A stretch of 64,000 nt of DNA from an uncultured Dehalococcoidia bacterium (GCA_951812395.1 CATOSD010000001.1:1461108-1525107), one strand, 5' to 3'. Shown: positions 15,668 to 23,696, numbered from the stretch's first letter. Made by a program: numbers and translations. Notes: a model not told the origin generated them from the letters alone.

Positions 15668-16732
15668 CTAGCGGGCGGAGCGGGCCGCCTGCGCCATCAG
15701 GCGCAGGAAGGCGGCGCGTCCGTGTGGCCGGGCCGCAAGCTCGGCCACGTCGCCGATGTCTTCGGGAAGGGTGACTGCGGCGGCCCTGCGACCGAGCAGG
15801 GTCAGAAGCCGCTCCGTCGCCTCATGGCCCGCGTCGTCGTTGTCGAAGGCGAGGAAGACGCGGGGGCAGCCCCGGAGGGCGGAGGCGACACGCTCGACGC
15901 CCTGGGTGCCCAGGGCAGCGACGGATGGGATGCCCCATCCGGTAAGGGCGAGCCAGTCGAACAACCCCTCGGCCACGACCGCCCAATCAGGGGCGGGGCC
16001 GAGGCGACCCAGACCCAGCACCGGCTTGGGGCCGGGAAGGGCCTGGAAGCGGGGAGTCCGGTCGGGATCGACCGCCCGCCCGGCGAGCCAGCGGACGAGG
16101 CCGTCAGCCTGCCCCGTACTTGATACGGGGTCGGGGACGACGACCATGCCGGCGAACCGCTCCGCTCCCCGCTCCATGAACAGACCGGAGTCCCTGATTC
16201 GCTTCTCGGAGAAGCCGAGGGACTCCAGGGCCTGCCGCAGCCCGCCGCCCGGCGCATAGCCGAGACAGAGGCGGGCTGCGGCGACCGGGCCGACGCCCCG
16301 CGAGGCCAGGTACTCCCGCGCTTCTGAGGAACGCCGGAGAGTACCGGCGTAGAAGCGCGCGGCCGCCGTCAGCAGGGCGGGGTCCCTGGGGGGCAGCGCG
16401 GCGGACGCAGGACGCCGCGTTCCGGCTGGACGAATGGCGGCGCTGGGCGCAAGCCCAGGGCTGCCGTCCAGCCGCGCGATGGCATCGGGCAGCGACAGCC
16501 CCTCGGCCTGCTGGATGAAGTCCAGCACGTCGCCGCCGAGACCGCAGCCGAAGCAGTAGAACCTTTCCGAATCGGCGTACACCGTGAAGCTGCCCTCCGC
16601 TTCGTCATGGAAGGGGCAGACGCCCTGGCGGACCCTGCCCCTTCCCCTGAGCCGCACCCCCGAAGCTTCCACCGTGTCGCCCAGCGAGTGCCGGGCCTTC
16701 AGCGCGGTGATGTCCACGTTGGCCGTGACCAT
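15668..16732 (-). CDS. DnaG-like DNA primase (CHC2 zinc finger plus TOPRIM)
   Basis: 354 residues, shorter than chromosomal DnaG (about 600) because the DnaB-binding C-terminal domain is absent. The zinc ligands are Cys39, His42, Cys60 and Cys63 (CPFH, CFGC). A TOPRIM fold follows, with Glu in VVAEGLFDWLAL and the acidic pair in FLAFDNDDAGHEA. It would make RNA primers for lagging-strand synthesis after single-strand transfer. The ATG overlaps the stop of the preceding gene as TGATG. The stop lies in the centre of the palindrome CCGCTAGCGG. Confidence 0.9.
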   Translation of the reverse strand: MVTANVDITALKARHSLGDTVEASGVRLRGRGRVRQGVCPFHDEAEGSFTVYADSERFYCFGCGLGGDVLDFIQQAEGLSLPDAIARLDGSPGLAPSAAIRPAGTRRPASAALPPRDPALLTAAARFYAGTLRRSSEAREYLASRGVGPVAAARLCLGYAPGGGLRQALESLGFSEKRIRDSGLFMERGAERFAGMVVVPDPVSSTGQADGLVRWLAGRAVDPDRTPRFQALPGPKPVLGLGRLGPAPDWAVVAEGLFDWLALTGWGIPSVAALGTQGVERVASALRGCPRVFLAFDNDDAGHEATERLLTLLGRRAAAVTLPEDIGDVAELAARPHGRAAFLRLMAQAARSAR

Positions 16733-17229
16733 CACGCACCCCCGGCCAGGGGCCGCAGGCCCCGGAGGCTGCGACCCGAGACGACCTTGCCGGGCCGCCA
16801 GCGCATCCCCAGGACCGCCGCGACCTCCAGCGTCCCGCCGTCTCCGGTGGGCACCAGCGCGGCGGCCTTCCCGGTGCCCTGGCTGTAGACCAGGGCGCCG
16901 CTGCCGCCGAACCGCCGCTTGACCAGCTGCGTCCACTCGGAGAAGGCCCACCGCGCCTCCCGCGTCTCAACCTTCGTCGCGTCCACGCCGGCGAGGACCG
17001 CCAGCGCCCCGTCGACGTCCCCCGACTGCCTGAGCCGCCGGGCCTCGTGGATCGAGCGTGTCGCGCTCGGCTCCGCCGTCTCCGCCGATGCCGTCTGCGT
17101 TGCGGCTCTCGGCTCCTCCACCTTGAACATCGCCGCAATGAGCTGGTCGACCAGCTCCTCCAGGCTGCGCCGGGGCCTGTCCACCCCGTCCATCGTCCGA
17201 TTGCCTGCTACCAGTGTTGCCGTCGTCAT
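16732..17229 (-). CDS. Hypothetical protein coupled to primase
   Basis: 165 residues from the second of two adjacent ATGs at 17229; TAGGAGG suits it best. The N-terminal 70 residues are polar, with LEELVDQLIAAMFKVEE helix; the C-terminal half has RWAFSEWTQLVKRRFGGSGALVY and may be a small fold. No family recognised. Stop and primase start overlap, so it may act with primase. Confidence 0.62.
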   Translation of the reverse strand: MTTATLVAGNRTMDGVDRPRRSLEELVDQLIAAMFKVEEPRAATQTASAETAEPSATRSIHEARRLRQSGDVDGALAVLAGVDATKVETREARWAFSEWTQLVKRRFGGSGALVYSQGTGKAAALVPTGDGGTLEVAAVLGMRWRPGKVVSGRSLRGLRPLAGGA

Positions 17230-17296
17230 CATGCACCTCCTAAGTGCCTTTGCTTTGTTGCCTTGCCGATTGCGCCCGCTTGCGGGCAAAGAAAGA

Positions 17297-17322
17297 GGGC
17301 CGCCCCCGGATGGAGACGACCC
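17297..17322 (-). promoter_or_regulatory. Leader repeat copy 11
   Basis: Long hairpin only: GGGCCG 17297-17302 with CGACCC 17317-17322; on RNA the mismatch becomes a G-U pair. GTCTCC and GGGGGC of the consensus are kept. Confidence 0.6.
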
Positions 17323-17367
17323 TTTGCGTGTTGGGATGGATTGTGAGGGAGCCCGAGGGCCCCGTCG

Positions 17368-17847
17368 TCAGCGTCGCCTTACAGGACGTCGGGGCATGAA
17401 CCGCCGTAGCAGCAGCGCCCCGATGCCCAGCCCGACGAGGTTCAGGAAGAAGAGCTCGCCGTCGCCGGTGATGAGCGGCGCCGCAATGACCAGGGCGACC
17501 ACAGCGGGCACGATTACCCGCCGCTGCTTCCACCAGGGCCGCTTCTCAGGGGCCTTGACCGGGACGTCCGTCACCGGCTCGTAGGCCGTCCAGATGGGCA
17601 GCCCGATCAAGACCTCGAGCTCGGTAATGACCACGCCAGCCGAGCAGCCCCCGGTGTGACAGCGGGTCTCGATGCCGTTGCCGTCCGGCCGCTGCCGAAA
17701 CGCCAGCCCGTCCGACTTTCCGCCGTGACAGACCGCCGTCGTCGTCCAGAACCAGCCCCGCTCGAAGCTGACCCGGTGCGGCAGCAGGTTGGCGATCCTG
17801 AGCGCGCTCGGTCCCGTGTACCGTTCCTGTGTCCGTGTTTCGTCCAT
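17368..17847 (-). CDS. Hypothetical membrane protein with N-terminal Cys/His region
   Basis: 159 residues from the ATG at 17847, which has AAGGAGG nine bases before it. Residues 20-75 contain VCHGGKSDG and RCHTGGCSAG, a possible zinc ribbon similar in spacing to primase-type fingers. Residues 110-155 hold two hydrophobic stretches, IVPAVVALVIAAPLITG and LFFLNLVGLGIGALLL, with a basic end, so the zinc domain probably faces the cytoplasm. First gene of the leftward run after a 750-base gap. Function unknown. Confidence 0.65.
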   Translation of the reverse strand: MDETRTQERYTGPSALRIANLLPHRVSFERGWFWTTTAVCHGGKSDGLAFRQRPDGNGIETRCHTGGCSAGVVITELEVLIGLPIWTAYEPVTDVPVKAPEKRPWWKQRRVIVPAVVALVIAAPLITGDGELFFLNLVGLGIGALLLRRFMPRRPVRRR

Positions 17848-18193
17848 ACTTTCGTACCTCCTTGCTGATTGGTATGCCGATGCCGTTGAACCCGTTGACT
17901 CCGTGCCGAAGACGCACTCCGCCCGCGGTCGAATGCCGAACGCAGAAGACGGAGTGGGGTGAAAGAAGACGCAGCTCGGCCCAGGGCGCAAAACGTCCGT
18001 GGGGAAAGCTGCGAGACGTGAAGCGGCCAGCCTGCTTCTCAGTGGCAGACCGGCGCGTGTCGAAGCTGCGGCCTAGCTAGTCCTAGCTATCCCACAGGCA
18101 TGTCGAATCGGCCGGGGCGAAAGACGCACTCCGACCGACTGGGTGAGGACGAGGCGCAGCAGGCGCTCCATCCTCAGAGTCCAGCGGGAGAAG

Positions 18194-18340
18194 CGATCAA
18201 CTCCAACCACCGGACGGGTGCCCGACGGGAGAAGGACTTACGCCAAACTCCAACCGCCGGACGTGGACCGAGGACGAAGGACCTACGTCAAACTCCGTCG
18301 TTTCGGCCCGTGCTGCTTGCGGAGAGCTACGTCAAATCCG
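18194..18340 (+). repeat. Iteron-like direct repeats, about 45-base spacing
   Basis: CAACTCC at 18198, CAAACTCC at 18244 and 18289 and CAAATCC at 18333 are spaced 46, 45 and 44 bases. The last three are preceded by TACGYC, giving TACGYCAAAYTCC-type units. The second and first units also share CCAACC-CCGGACG after the core. Spacing near four helical turns would put bound proteins on about one DNA face. Confidence 0.6.
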
Positions 18341-18537
18341 CAGCGGCAGCATTTCCCTCGTGGGCGACCTTTCAAAGAGCGAATCATCCGTCAAGTCAGA
18401 CCCGGGCAACAGGGATCGCGCCCCCAGGTTTCTATGGTCTGAAACCTTGGTTGAAAGCCAAACAGTGCCACCATTATTACCGCACCAAAGCCCCGATGTG
18501 AAGGCTTTCGGGCAGTCCGCGCCAACATCGTTCACAA

Positions 18538-18552
18538 AACTTCACTGAAGTT
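18538..18552. repeat. Perfect palindrome, candidate operator
   Basis: AACTTCA, a single C, then TGAAGTT. It is preceded by GTTCACAA, which recurs with CTTC at 19622-19633 in the divergent control region on the other side of the HTH gene. Confidence 0.5.
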
Positions 18553-18595
18553 AACCGGCAGACGGAGCGGCAACCCGCCGCAGTAACCCACCGGG

Positions 18596-19429
18596 TTATT
18601 TCCACAAAACTCCGAAGGTCAGTGAGTGCAGAAACTCACGCTTTCTCAGCGCTCTCCGCGTGTCGGAGAGCGCTGTCTTCCGCCAGTTCACCTGCCCGTT
18701 GCGGTCGAAGCCCCGCAGCGGAAACGTCGCCGGGGGCAGCGTCATTCCGTGCTCCTCCAAGAGCGTCAGCTCCAACGCCAGGAACCGCTCCTCGGTGCCC
18801 AGCCAGGACAGGCTCTTTCCCTCGTCGGGATGAACGGCCTTCAGCTCCCGCCACTCGACGATCAGGGGCCAGACCTCTCCGAACACCTCCTCGTCGTCCT
18901 CGGCGGGCTCCAGCGTCACGAGGTCGGGGTACTCCCGCCGCAGCGTCGCCCTTCGCCCGGGCTGCGGGCCGGCGCCGTTCGCCTTCGCCCCGTCCTGCCC
19001 ACCACGTCCCGTCTCAAGTCCCGCCAGCGTCTGGTCCAGCTTGCGAAACCCCTGCGCCATCTCCTCCCGAATGGCCCTGTCTCTGTCCTCGCTGGCCCTG
19101 TTGTTCTCCCGTATCTCCTTGCCCTGCTCTTCGACCACGCCCTCCACGTCCTCCAGACGGTCGGCCAGCTTGTCGTTGCGGTCCCGCTGCTCGGCGGCTG
19201 CGGAGCCCACCCCAGACTGGAGCGCCTTCTCCAGCGCCCCCCGGATGCGCCGCGTCAGCACCCCATCGTCGAGGCTGGCGTCCAGAGTCCTGCGGTCCAC
19301 CCCCAGCATCTCCGCCGTTTTCTTCCGCCCGTTGTCCCGCTCCAACTCCTGCAACAGCGACATGAGCCGCAGGTGGTGCATGTCCCGCACGCTCCTGCCC
19401 TTCTCGACCACGTCCTTCTTCGGTTCCAT
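18596..19429 (-). CDS. HTH protein with coiled coil
   Basis: 277 residues from the ATG at 19429 (GAGGAG upstream). Residues 15-60 look like a Fis-type helix-turn-helix: RLMSLLQELERDNGRKKTA, then EMLGVDRRTLDASLDDG. Residues 75-135 are a long charged coiled coil (LADRLEDVEGVVEEQGKEI and so on). The C-terminal 90 residues are a separate acidic/aromatic region containing EYPDLVTLEP and WREL. It probably binds element DNA as an oligomer, perhaps the repeats on either side of the gene; this is inference. Confidence 0.7.
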   Translation of the reverse strand: MEPKKDVVEKGRSVRDMHHLRLMSLLQELERDNGRKKTAEMLGVDRRTLDASLDDGVLTRRIRGALEKALQSGVGSAAAEQRDRNDKLADRLEDVEGVVEEQGKEIRENNRASEDRDRAIREEMAQGFRKLDQTLAGLETGRGGQDGAKANGAGPQPGRRATLRREYPDLVTLEPAEDDEEVFGEVWPLIVEWRELKAVHPDEGKSLSWLGTEERFLALELTLLEEHGMTLPPATFPLRGFDRNGQVNWRKTALSDTRRALRKREFLHSLTFGVLWK

Positions 19430-19883
19430 GAGTCCTCCTCTTTTCACCGGCCTCAGTCCCCGGTCTCGCCCCCGACCCAGGCCCGATTTCTCACGGGCTG
19501 CGACATGTGGACCACCTGTAGGGGGTAATGCGGGATTCCGACCTGATTCTGCCCTTCTTTCTTGCGGCCCCGCTGCGCCCCATTTTGCGGAGCGAGGCCG
19601 ACCTGGGGACTTAAGTCGAAGTGTTCACAACTTCTGCGCAATTCCGGCCCCATTTGTTCCTGTTTCAGCTTTGCCGTGACCTCACAGACAACTTCGCAAC
19701 AACCTTCGTTTTCTTGTACAGCCCCCATACTGCACGAGAGGGCGTCTTTTGCCTAGAACCTTGAAAGGGGCGACAAACATGTTGCCCCTTTCAAACAGTT
19801 TTCACCGTCATTTCGTTTGTTCAAACTCTTCTGCGAGTGCCGCGATCCGATGAATCGTGGCGAACGGAAGAGAGGTGAACGAG
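19430..19883. other. Divergent control region of the element
   Basis: 454 bases between the leftward HTH gene and the rightward transfer genes, with no gene seen. It is locally more AT-rich than its surroundings. It contains the palindrome GACTTAAGTC (19608-19617), GTTCACAACTTC (19622-19633), related CAACTTCGCAAC strings near 19690-19705 and an 11-base inverted repeat at 19761. Promoters for both directions should be here; I could not pick a convincing -35/-10 pair. Confidence 0.5.
19761..19794 (+). promoter_or_regulatory. Perfect 11-bp inverted repeat before the transfer genes
   Basis: TTGAAAGGGGC at 19761-19771 and GCCCCTTTCAA at 19784-19794 flank a 12-base loop and are followed by AAACAGTTTT. 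It lies 90 bases before the first transfer gene. It could be an operator, an attenuator in the leader, or part of a nick site. Confidence 0.65.
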
Positions 19884-20489
19884 TTGGCGCACACATCGAA
19901 ACCCCGGTCATTCAGGCGGATTTTCCCCCTGGCAATTGCGCTCGTCTTGGCGGCGCTAGTGGCGATTCCGTCCAGCGGCATCGTCCTGGCCCAGGAGCCC
20001 TTCGGTGGGGGCATCGTCCTCGTCAACGCCGACCGGGATTTCGTTGAGCGCAAGAAGGGCGGCGAGTTCGTAGCCCGCCCCGTCTTCGACCGGAAGATCA
20101 CGGCGCTCCACTACGCCGTCCGCGACGCCGACACCGGCGACTGGATCTCCGCCATGTACCGGGTCAGCGGCGGCGAGAAGGAGAGGAGCGACGGCTGGGA
20201 GTACTCCTGGGAGTACCCCGCCCTGGACGAACAGCCCGACCTCGACCCCGACCGCGCCTACCTGCTGGTCATGCTGGCCCAATCCGAGGCGGGGTTGCGG
20301 GGAGACTTCTACGCCGTCGTCCCCATCCACCAGCCGGGGAAGATCTGGGACAAGATCCTGTCCGCCCTCAACCCCGCTAGGTGGGCGAGGGCCTTCGCCG
20401 GCTGGGTGGTCGAGGGGGTCCACGGGACCCTCTGCGGCGTGGTGGAACGGGCGTCCGGCGAGGACGCCGACAACTGCGGGGGCGGGTAG
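19884..20489 (+). CDS. Secreted protein at the head of the transfer operon
   Basis: 201 residues from a TTG at 19884 with AGAGAGG upstream (in-frame GTGs at 19857 and 19875 are alternatives). The N-terminus is a signal peptide: basic KPRSFRR, hydrophobic FPLAIALVLAALVAI, cleavage near VLAQ. The mature part has VRDADTGDWISAMYRV and LLVMLAQSEAGLRGDFYAVV and ends in a Cys-containing tail. No family recognised; the position ahead of VirB6-like and pilin-like genes suggests a surface or assembly component of the transfer apparatus. Confidence 0.7.
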   Translation: MAHTSKPRSFRRIFPLAIALVLAALVAIPSSGIVLAQEPFGGGIVLVNADRDFVERKKGGEFVARPVFDRKITALHYAVRDADTGDWISAMYRVSGGEKERSDGWEYSWEYPALDEQPDLDPDRAYLLVMLAQSEAGLRGDFYAVVPIHQPGKIWDKILSALNPARWARAFAGWVVEGVHGTLCGVVERASGEDADNCGGG

Positions 20490-20492
20490 CGC

Positions 20493-21467
20493 ATGAGCGA
20501 CATCCTCACCGGCACCCCCGCAGACCTGACCTACGCCCATGACATGGTGCGCCAGGCGTGGATGGTCGTCTGGGCCATCACCTCCGGCGCGCTGATGGTG
20601 ATCCTCGGCTGGATGGGCCTCAGCTTCATCGTCTCCGAGCACCTGGGACGCTCCCAGACGGGATGGCGGGAGATGGTCCCCCGGCTCGTGCTCGGCCTGG
20701 TAGCCGCCGCCTCGTCCCTGTGGTGGTGCGCCCTGGTCCTCGACGTGGCCGACGCAGTGTCAGGATTCATAGCCGTCTCCCTCGGCGTCACCCCCGGAGA
20801 CCTGCTCAGGGCTCCCCTCGACACCTTTCTCACCGCCGTCCAGGCCGGGAGCGTCGGCATGGCGCAGCTGCTTGCCCTGCTCTACCTGGTCTACGGCTTC
20901 TTCGTCCTCTACGTCATCGTCCAGATGGTGCTGCGCCTGGCCCTCATCGACATCCTGCTCGCCCTGGCGCCCATCGCGTTGGGGCTGTGGATTCTGCCGC
21001 ACACGGCGGGATGGGGACGCCACTGGCTGCGGCTGTTCATGACGACGGTGTTCCAGCAGGCCATCCAGCTGATTGCCTTGGCCCTGGGTTTGGGCTTCCT
21101 CAACGAGTTCGCGTCGATAGCGGCCTTCGAGCCGGTGCAGGACCTCATCTGGAAGCTCCTGATGTCGCTGGCCTTCGTCTACATGGCGACCCGGGTGCCC
21201 TCGATGCTCGGCAACTCCGGGACCTTCGACTCCTGGCTCTCGATGCTCTATTTCGGCATGAACCTGCCCTCGTCGCTGATGCGCTCGGCCCGGACCATCG
21301 GGCTGATGAGCGGGGCCGCGGGAGGGCCGGGAGGCATGGCGGTGGGAGCGATTGCGGCCAGCGCGGGCGTGTCGGCAGCCGCCAGCGGCCTGAGCTCGGC
21401 GGCCTCGATGGCCACCCCATCGGCAGGCGGAGACGGCGGCGGCGAGCCCCGGAGCAGCGGCGAGTAG
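20493..21467 (+). CDS. VirB6/TrbL-like multi-pass membrane protein
   Basis: 324 residues with about six to seven hydrophobic segments between 22 and 235, for example AITSGALMVILGWMGL, VLGLVAAASSLWWCALVL and VIVQMVLRLALIDILLALAPIA. The last contains the LALxxILLALAPI signature common in TrbL/VirB6 proteins. The C-terminal 90 residues are Gly/Ala/Ser-rich and disordered. It would form part of the inner-membrane channel. It starts three bases after the secreted-protein gene. Confidence 0.8.
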   Translation: MSDILTGTPADLTYAHDMVRQAWMVVWAITSGALMVILGWMGLSFIVSEHLGRSQTGWREMVPRLVLGLVAAASSLWWCALVLDVADAVSGFIAVSLGVTPGDLLRAPLDTFLTAVQAGSVGMAQLLALLYLVYGFFVLYVIVQMVLRLALIDILLALAPIALGLWILPHTAGWGRHWLRLFMTTVFQQAIQLIALALGLGFLNEFASIAAFEPVQDLIWKLLMSLAFVYMATRVPSMLGNSGTFDSWLSMLYFGMNLPSSLMRSARTIGLMSGAAGGPGGMAVGAIAASAGVSAAASGLSSAASMATPSAGGDGGGEPRSSGE

Positions 21468-21588
21468 CCGAACACACGACAACGACGCAACGGCGCGGAA
21501 GAGACCCGCGTCAGGCGAACACCACGACGGAGGCGAAGAAATGTGCAGCTAACGGGAGCAACCGAGGCGAGAAGACCAAGAGTTGAAC

Positions 21589-21613
21589 GCCGGGCGGCAG
21601 AGAGCCGTCCGGC
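21589..21613 (+). repeat. Leader hairpin before pilin-like gene
   Basis: GCCGGGCGGC 21589-21598 and GCCGTCCGGC 21604-21613 pair with one G-U around AGAGA. It sits just before the ribosome site in a 166-base gap that otherwise shows no gene. Confidence 0.5.
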
Positions 21614-21633
21614 GCAAGAGAGGAGCGAAAGGA

Positions 21634-21939
21634 ATGGAAGACCTTACACAGACGATCTCGAACCTGGTGGGAATCCTGCTGGGCATCGTGGGAGCGGTGG
21701 GCGTCGGATTCTTCATCTACGGCGCGTACCTGTACCTGACGGCCAGCGGAGCGCCCCACCAGATGGAGCGCGGCAAGAGCGCAATGATGACCGCTTTGGC
21801 GGGCATCGTGCTGGCCCTGGTCGCCTACGGCGTCGTGGAGCTGGTGATGAACGCAGTGGTCAACCCCGGCATCGAGATAGACAGCGTGCCACCGCCTGAG
21901 ACGGGCGGCGGCGACAGCAGCCCAAGCGACGGCGGATAG
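21634..21939 (+). CDS. VirB2/TrbC-like small membrane protein
   Basis: 101 residues from the ATG at 21634. Two hydrophobic helices, NLVGILLGIVGAVGVGFFIYGAYLYL and MMTALAGIVLALVAYGVVELVM (positions about 9-33 and 51-72), are linked by a short polar loop, the layout of type IV pilins and their Gram-positive relatives. No signal peptide is obvious. The tail is Pro/Gly/Ser-rich. Confidence 0.72.
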   Translation: MEDLTQTISNLVGILLGIVGAVGVGFFIYGAYLYLTASGAPHQMERGKSAMMTALAGIVLALVAYGVVELVMNAVVNPGIEIDSVPPPETGGGDSSPSDGG

Positions 21940-21962
21940 ACGGACGTGAGGAGGAGAGACAC

Positions 21963-23696
21963 ATGAGAGAACACGAGGTACCGACTCACGTGCAGGCCGA
22001 GGACCGGGTGCTGCTGGGGTTCACCTTCCCGCAGATCGTGGCGGTGATGGCGGTGTGCGCCATCTCCTACGGCGCATACCGCTACGCCCCGGTAGGCCCC
22101 TCCGAGGTGCGTATGGCGCTGGCCGCCGTCCTGACCCTGGCGGGGATCGCCATGATCGTTGGGAAGGTGGGGGGCAGGCGGCTGCCGTTGGTGGCTGCCG
22201 ACCTGCTCAAGTACCGGCTGGGAGCCCGGCTCTACGTTGGGTCCGCGTCCCAGTTGGTGAGACCCGAGCCGCCCGCGCCGGCGCAGCCGGTGAAGAGCGG
22301 CCCCGGTCGCCTGAGCCTGATGGCGAAACGCGCCGGGCGCGGGCTGGGAAGGCTGCGCAAGAACAGGAAGACCCGCAAGAACAAAGAACGCCGCAACGGA
22401 CGGATGCGCTGGTTCGGCAAGCGCAGGGGGAAGGACGCGGGCAGCGGCCGGCGTCCCGACCACCGGGCCGAGACGCTTCAGAGCCGGAACCGGAAGCCTC
22501 GAAGAGGCATGTTTGCCCTTGCGGTCGTGGCCGTCCTGGCGGCGGCGGTCACGACCGTTCCCCAGTCGGCCCTGGCCGACGGCCACGAGCCGTGGCGGGA
22601 CGAGATCGACTTCGAGGTCAAGGAGCCGGTGGAGGGACGGCGGATATTCGTCGAGGGACTGACCGTCTCCGGCGACCGGGCCGCCGTTACCCTCCGGGCC
22701 GCCACGGAACTGGACATACGGGTGCGGGCCTTCGGAGGACCGCAGGGGACGTGGCTGCGCTTCTGGGGCTCGGCGTCCCTGGCTGAGGGGGAGCGCATCG
22801 ACTACTCGCTCCCCCTCCACGGCCCGGCGCCGTCCTTCACCGTGTCGTGGGAGGACTCCCTGGGACAGGCCGGGGCGCTGACCTTCGAGGAAGCGCAGCT
22901 TCCCTATCCCCTGCCGGTCGTGGAGGGAGAGTTGTGCGACCTGCGCATGACCTCCCTGGGCTGGACGCCCGGAGCGGTCAGCGGCGTCGTCGAGTCCGAT
23001 TGCGCCGCCGTCGTCGAGGAGTCTATCGAGCTCCAGACGGTGGCCGGACACGCCAGCGTCACCGAGACGGCCCTGATGGACGCCGAGGTGACGGCCGTCA
23101 CGGGGACGGTCTCGGCAGCCACCGGCGCGTCGAGTGCAAGCGTGACCTTCGTCCCCGACGGCGAGACCCGCTTCAGGCTCGCGGTGCCCGCCGGCGAGGC
23201 GATTCACGACGTGAGCGTGGACGTGAGCCTTGAGGCGAGCCTTCGCATCCCGATGCCCCCGCTGACGCAGCTCACCCACCACCCGGAGCGAGTGGAGCAC
23301 ATCACCAAGACTGTGAACCTCCACCGACCGGGGGACAGCGACTACGACAGCGAGACGGTGACGGTCACCTGCGACGACGGCGCCGATTCATCCGCCGCCA
23401 CAACGTCGTCCGCCACCGCTACGGCCTACGCCTACGTCCCCAGCGCCACCATCGCCAGGGAGGTGACGGTGGCCGTCGTCCACCCGGAGCACATCAAGGC
23501 CGAGACGGTGGAGCGACAGCCCATCGCCGGGACCAGGGCCGAAACGATGGCCCTGGCATCCGCCGTGGGATCGGACGACCCCTTCAAGGCCCTGGTCCTG
23601 CCTGAGCCCGAGCCGGTCGACCCGCCCGCCGAGCAGGAGCCCGCAGACGGCCTCCGCGACTGGTTCGAGGACATGGGCTGGGAGTGGCCCTGGTGA
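21963..23696 (+). CDS. PrgI/VirB3-like domain fused to a large extracellular region
   Basis: 577 residues. The first 100 match PrgI/VirB3-like proteins: PTHVQAEDRVLLGFTFPQI, then two membrane helices and a DLLKYRLG block. Residues 110-180 are an extremely basic linker. A second hydrophobic helix at about 180-200 (FALAVVAVLAAAVTTVP) ends in QSALADG, like an internal signal sequence, and is followed by 370 residues of beta-rich, Thr/Ser-rich sequence. The tail has many acidic and Trp residues. VirB3-like proteins are normally about 100 residues, so the fusion is unusual; it may join the ATPase side of the machine to the cell surface. Confidence 0.78.
   Translation: MREHEVPTHVQAEDRVLLGFTFPQIVAVMAVCAISYGAYRYAPVGPSEVRMALAAVLTLAGIAMIVGKVGGRRLPLVAADLLKYRLGARLYVGSASQLVRPEPPAPAQPVKSGPGRLSLMAKRAGRGLGRLRKNRKTRKNKERRNGRMRWFGKRRGKDAGSGRRPDHRAETLQSRNRKPRRGMFALAVVAVLAAAVTTVPQSALADGHEPWRDEIDFEVKEPVEGRRIFVEGLTVSGDRAAVTLRAATELDIRVRAFGGPQGTWLRFWGSASLAEGERIDYSLPLHGPAPSFTVSWEDSLGQAGALTFEEAQLPYPLPVVEGELCDLRMTSLGWTPGAVSGVVESDCAAVVEESIELQTVAGHASVTETALMDAEVTAVTGTVSAATGASSASVTFVPDGETRFRLAVPAGEAIHDVSVDVSLEASLRIPMPPLTQLTHHPERVEHITKTVNLHRPGDSDYDSETVTVTCDDGADSSAATTSSATATAYAYVPSATIAREVTVAVVHPEHIKAETVERQPIAGTRAETMALASAVGSDDPFKALVLPEPEPVDPPAEQEPADGLRDWFEDMGWEWPW

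Larger units (their letters stand above)
17848..18595. other. Long non-coding region with repeats between leftward genes
   Basis: No convincing gene in 748 bases; short frames on both strands lack ribosome sites and family features. It must contain the promoter of the leftward gene run. GAAGACGCACTCCG-like strings recur at 17909, 17965 and 18120, regularly spaced CAAACTCC repeats lie at 18194-18340, and a palindrome sits at 18538. A replication origin or transfer origin is possible. Confidence 0.5.

Noticed and set aside
785-17322. Leader hairpins read as ordinary intrinsic terminators
   Set aside because: Stems are strong but none has a proper T-run, two hairpins occur in fixed order, and they lie just before ribosome sites rather than at operon ends.
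18194-18340. CRISPR-like array
   Set aside because: Units are short and imperfect and the spacing DNA is partly repeated; no adjacent cas genes. The Cas4-like nuclease belongs to a recombination operon instead.
18100-18501. Overlapping small frames in the repeat-rich intergenic region
   Set aside because: Composition is low in hydrophobics, no ribosome site, and the repeats explain the open frames.
20558-21586. 342-codon plus-strand frame overlapping the VirB6-like gene
   Set aside because: Arg/Pro/Gly-rich frame-shifted reading of the membrane protein gene; no membrane helices or start signal.
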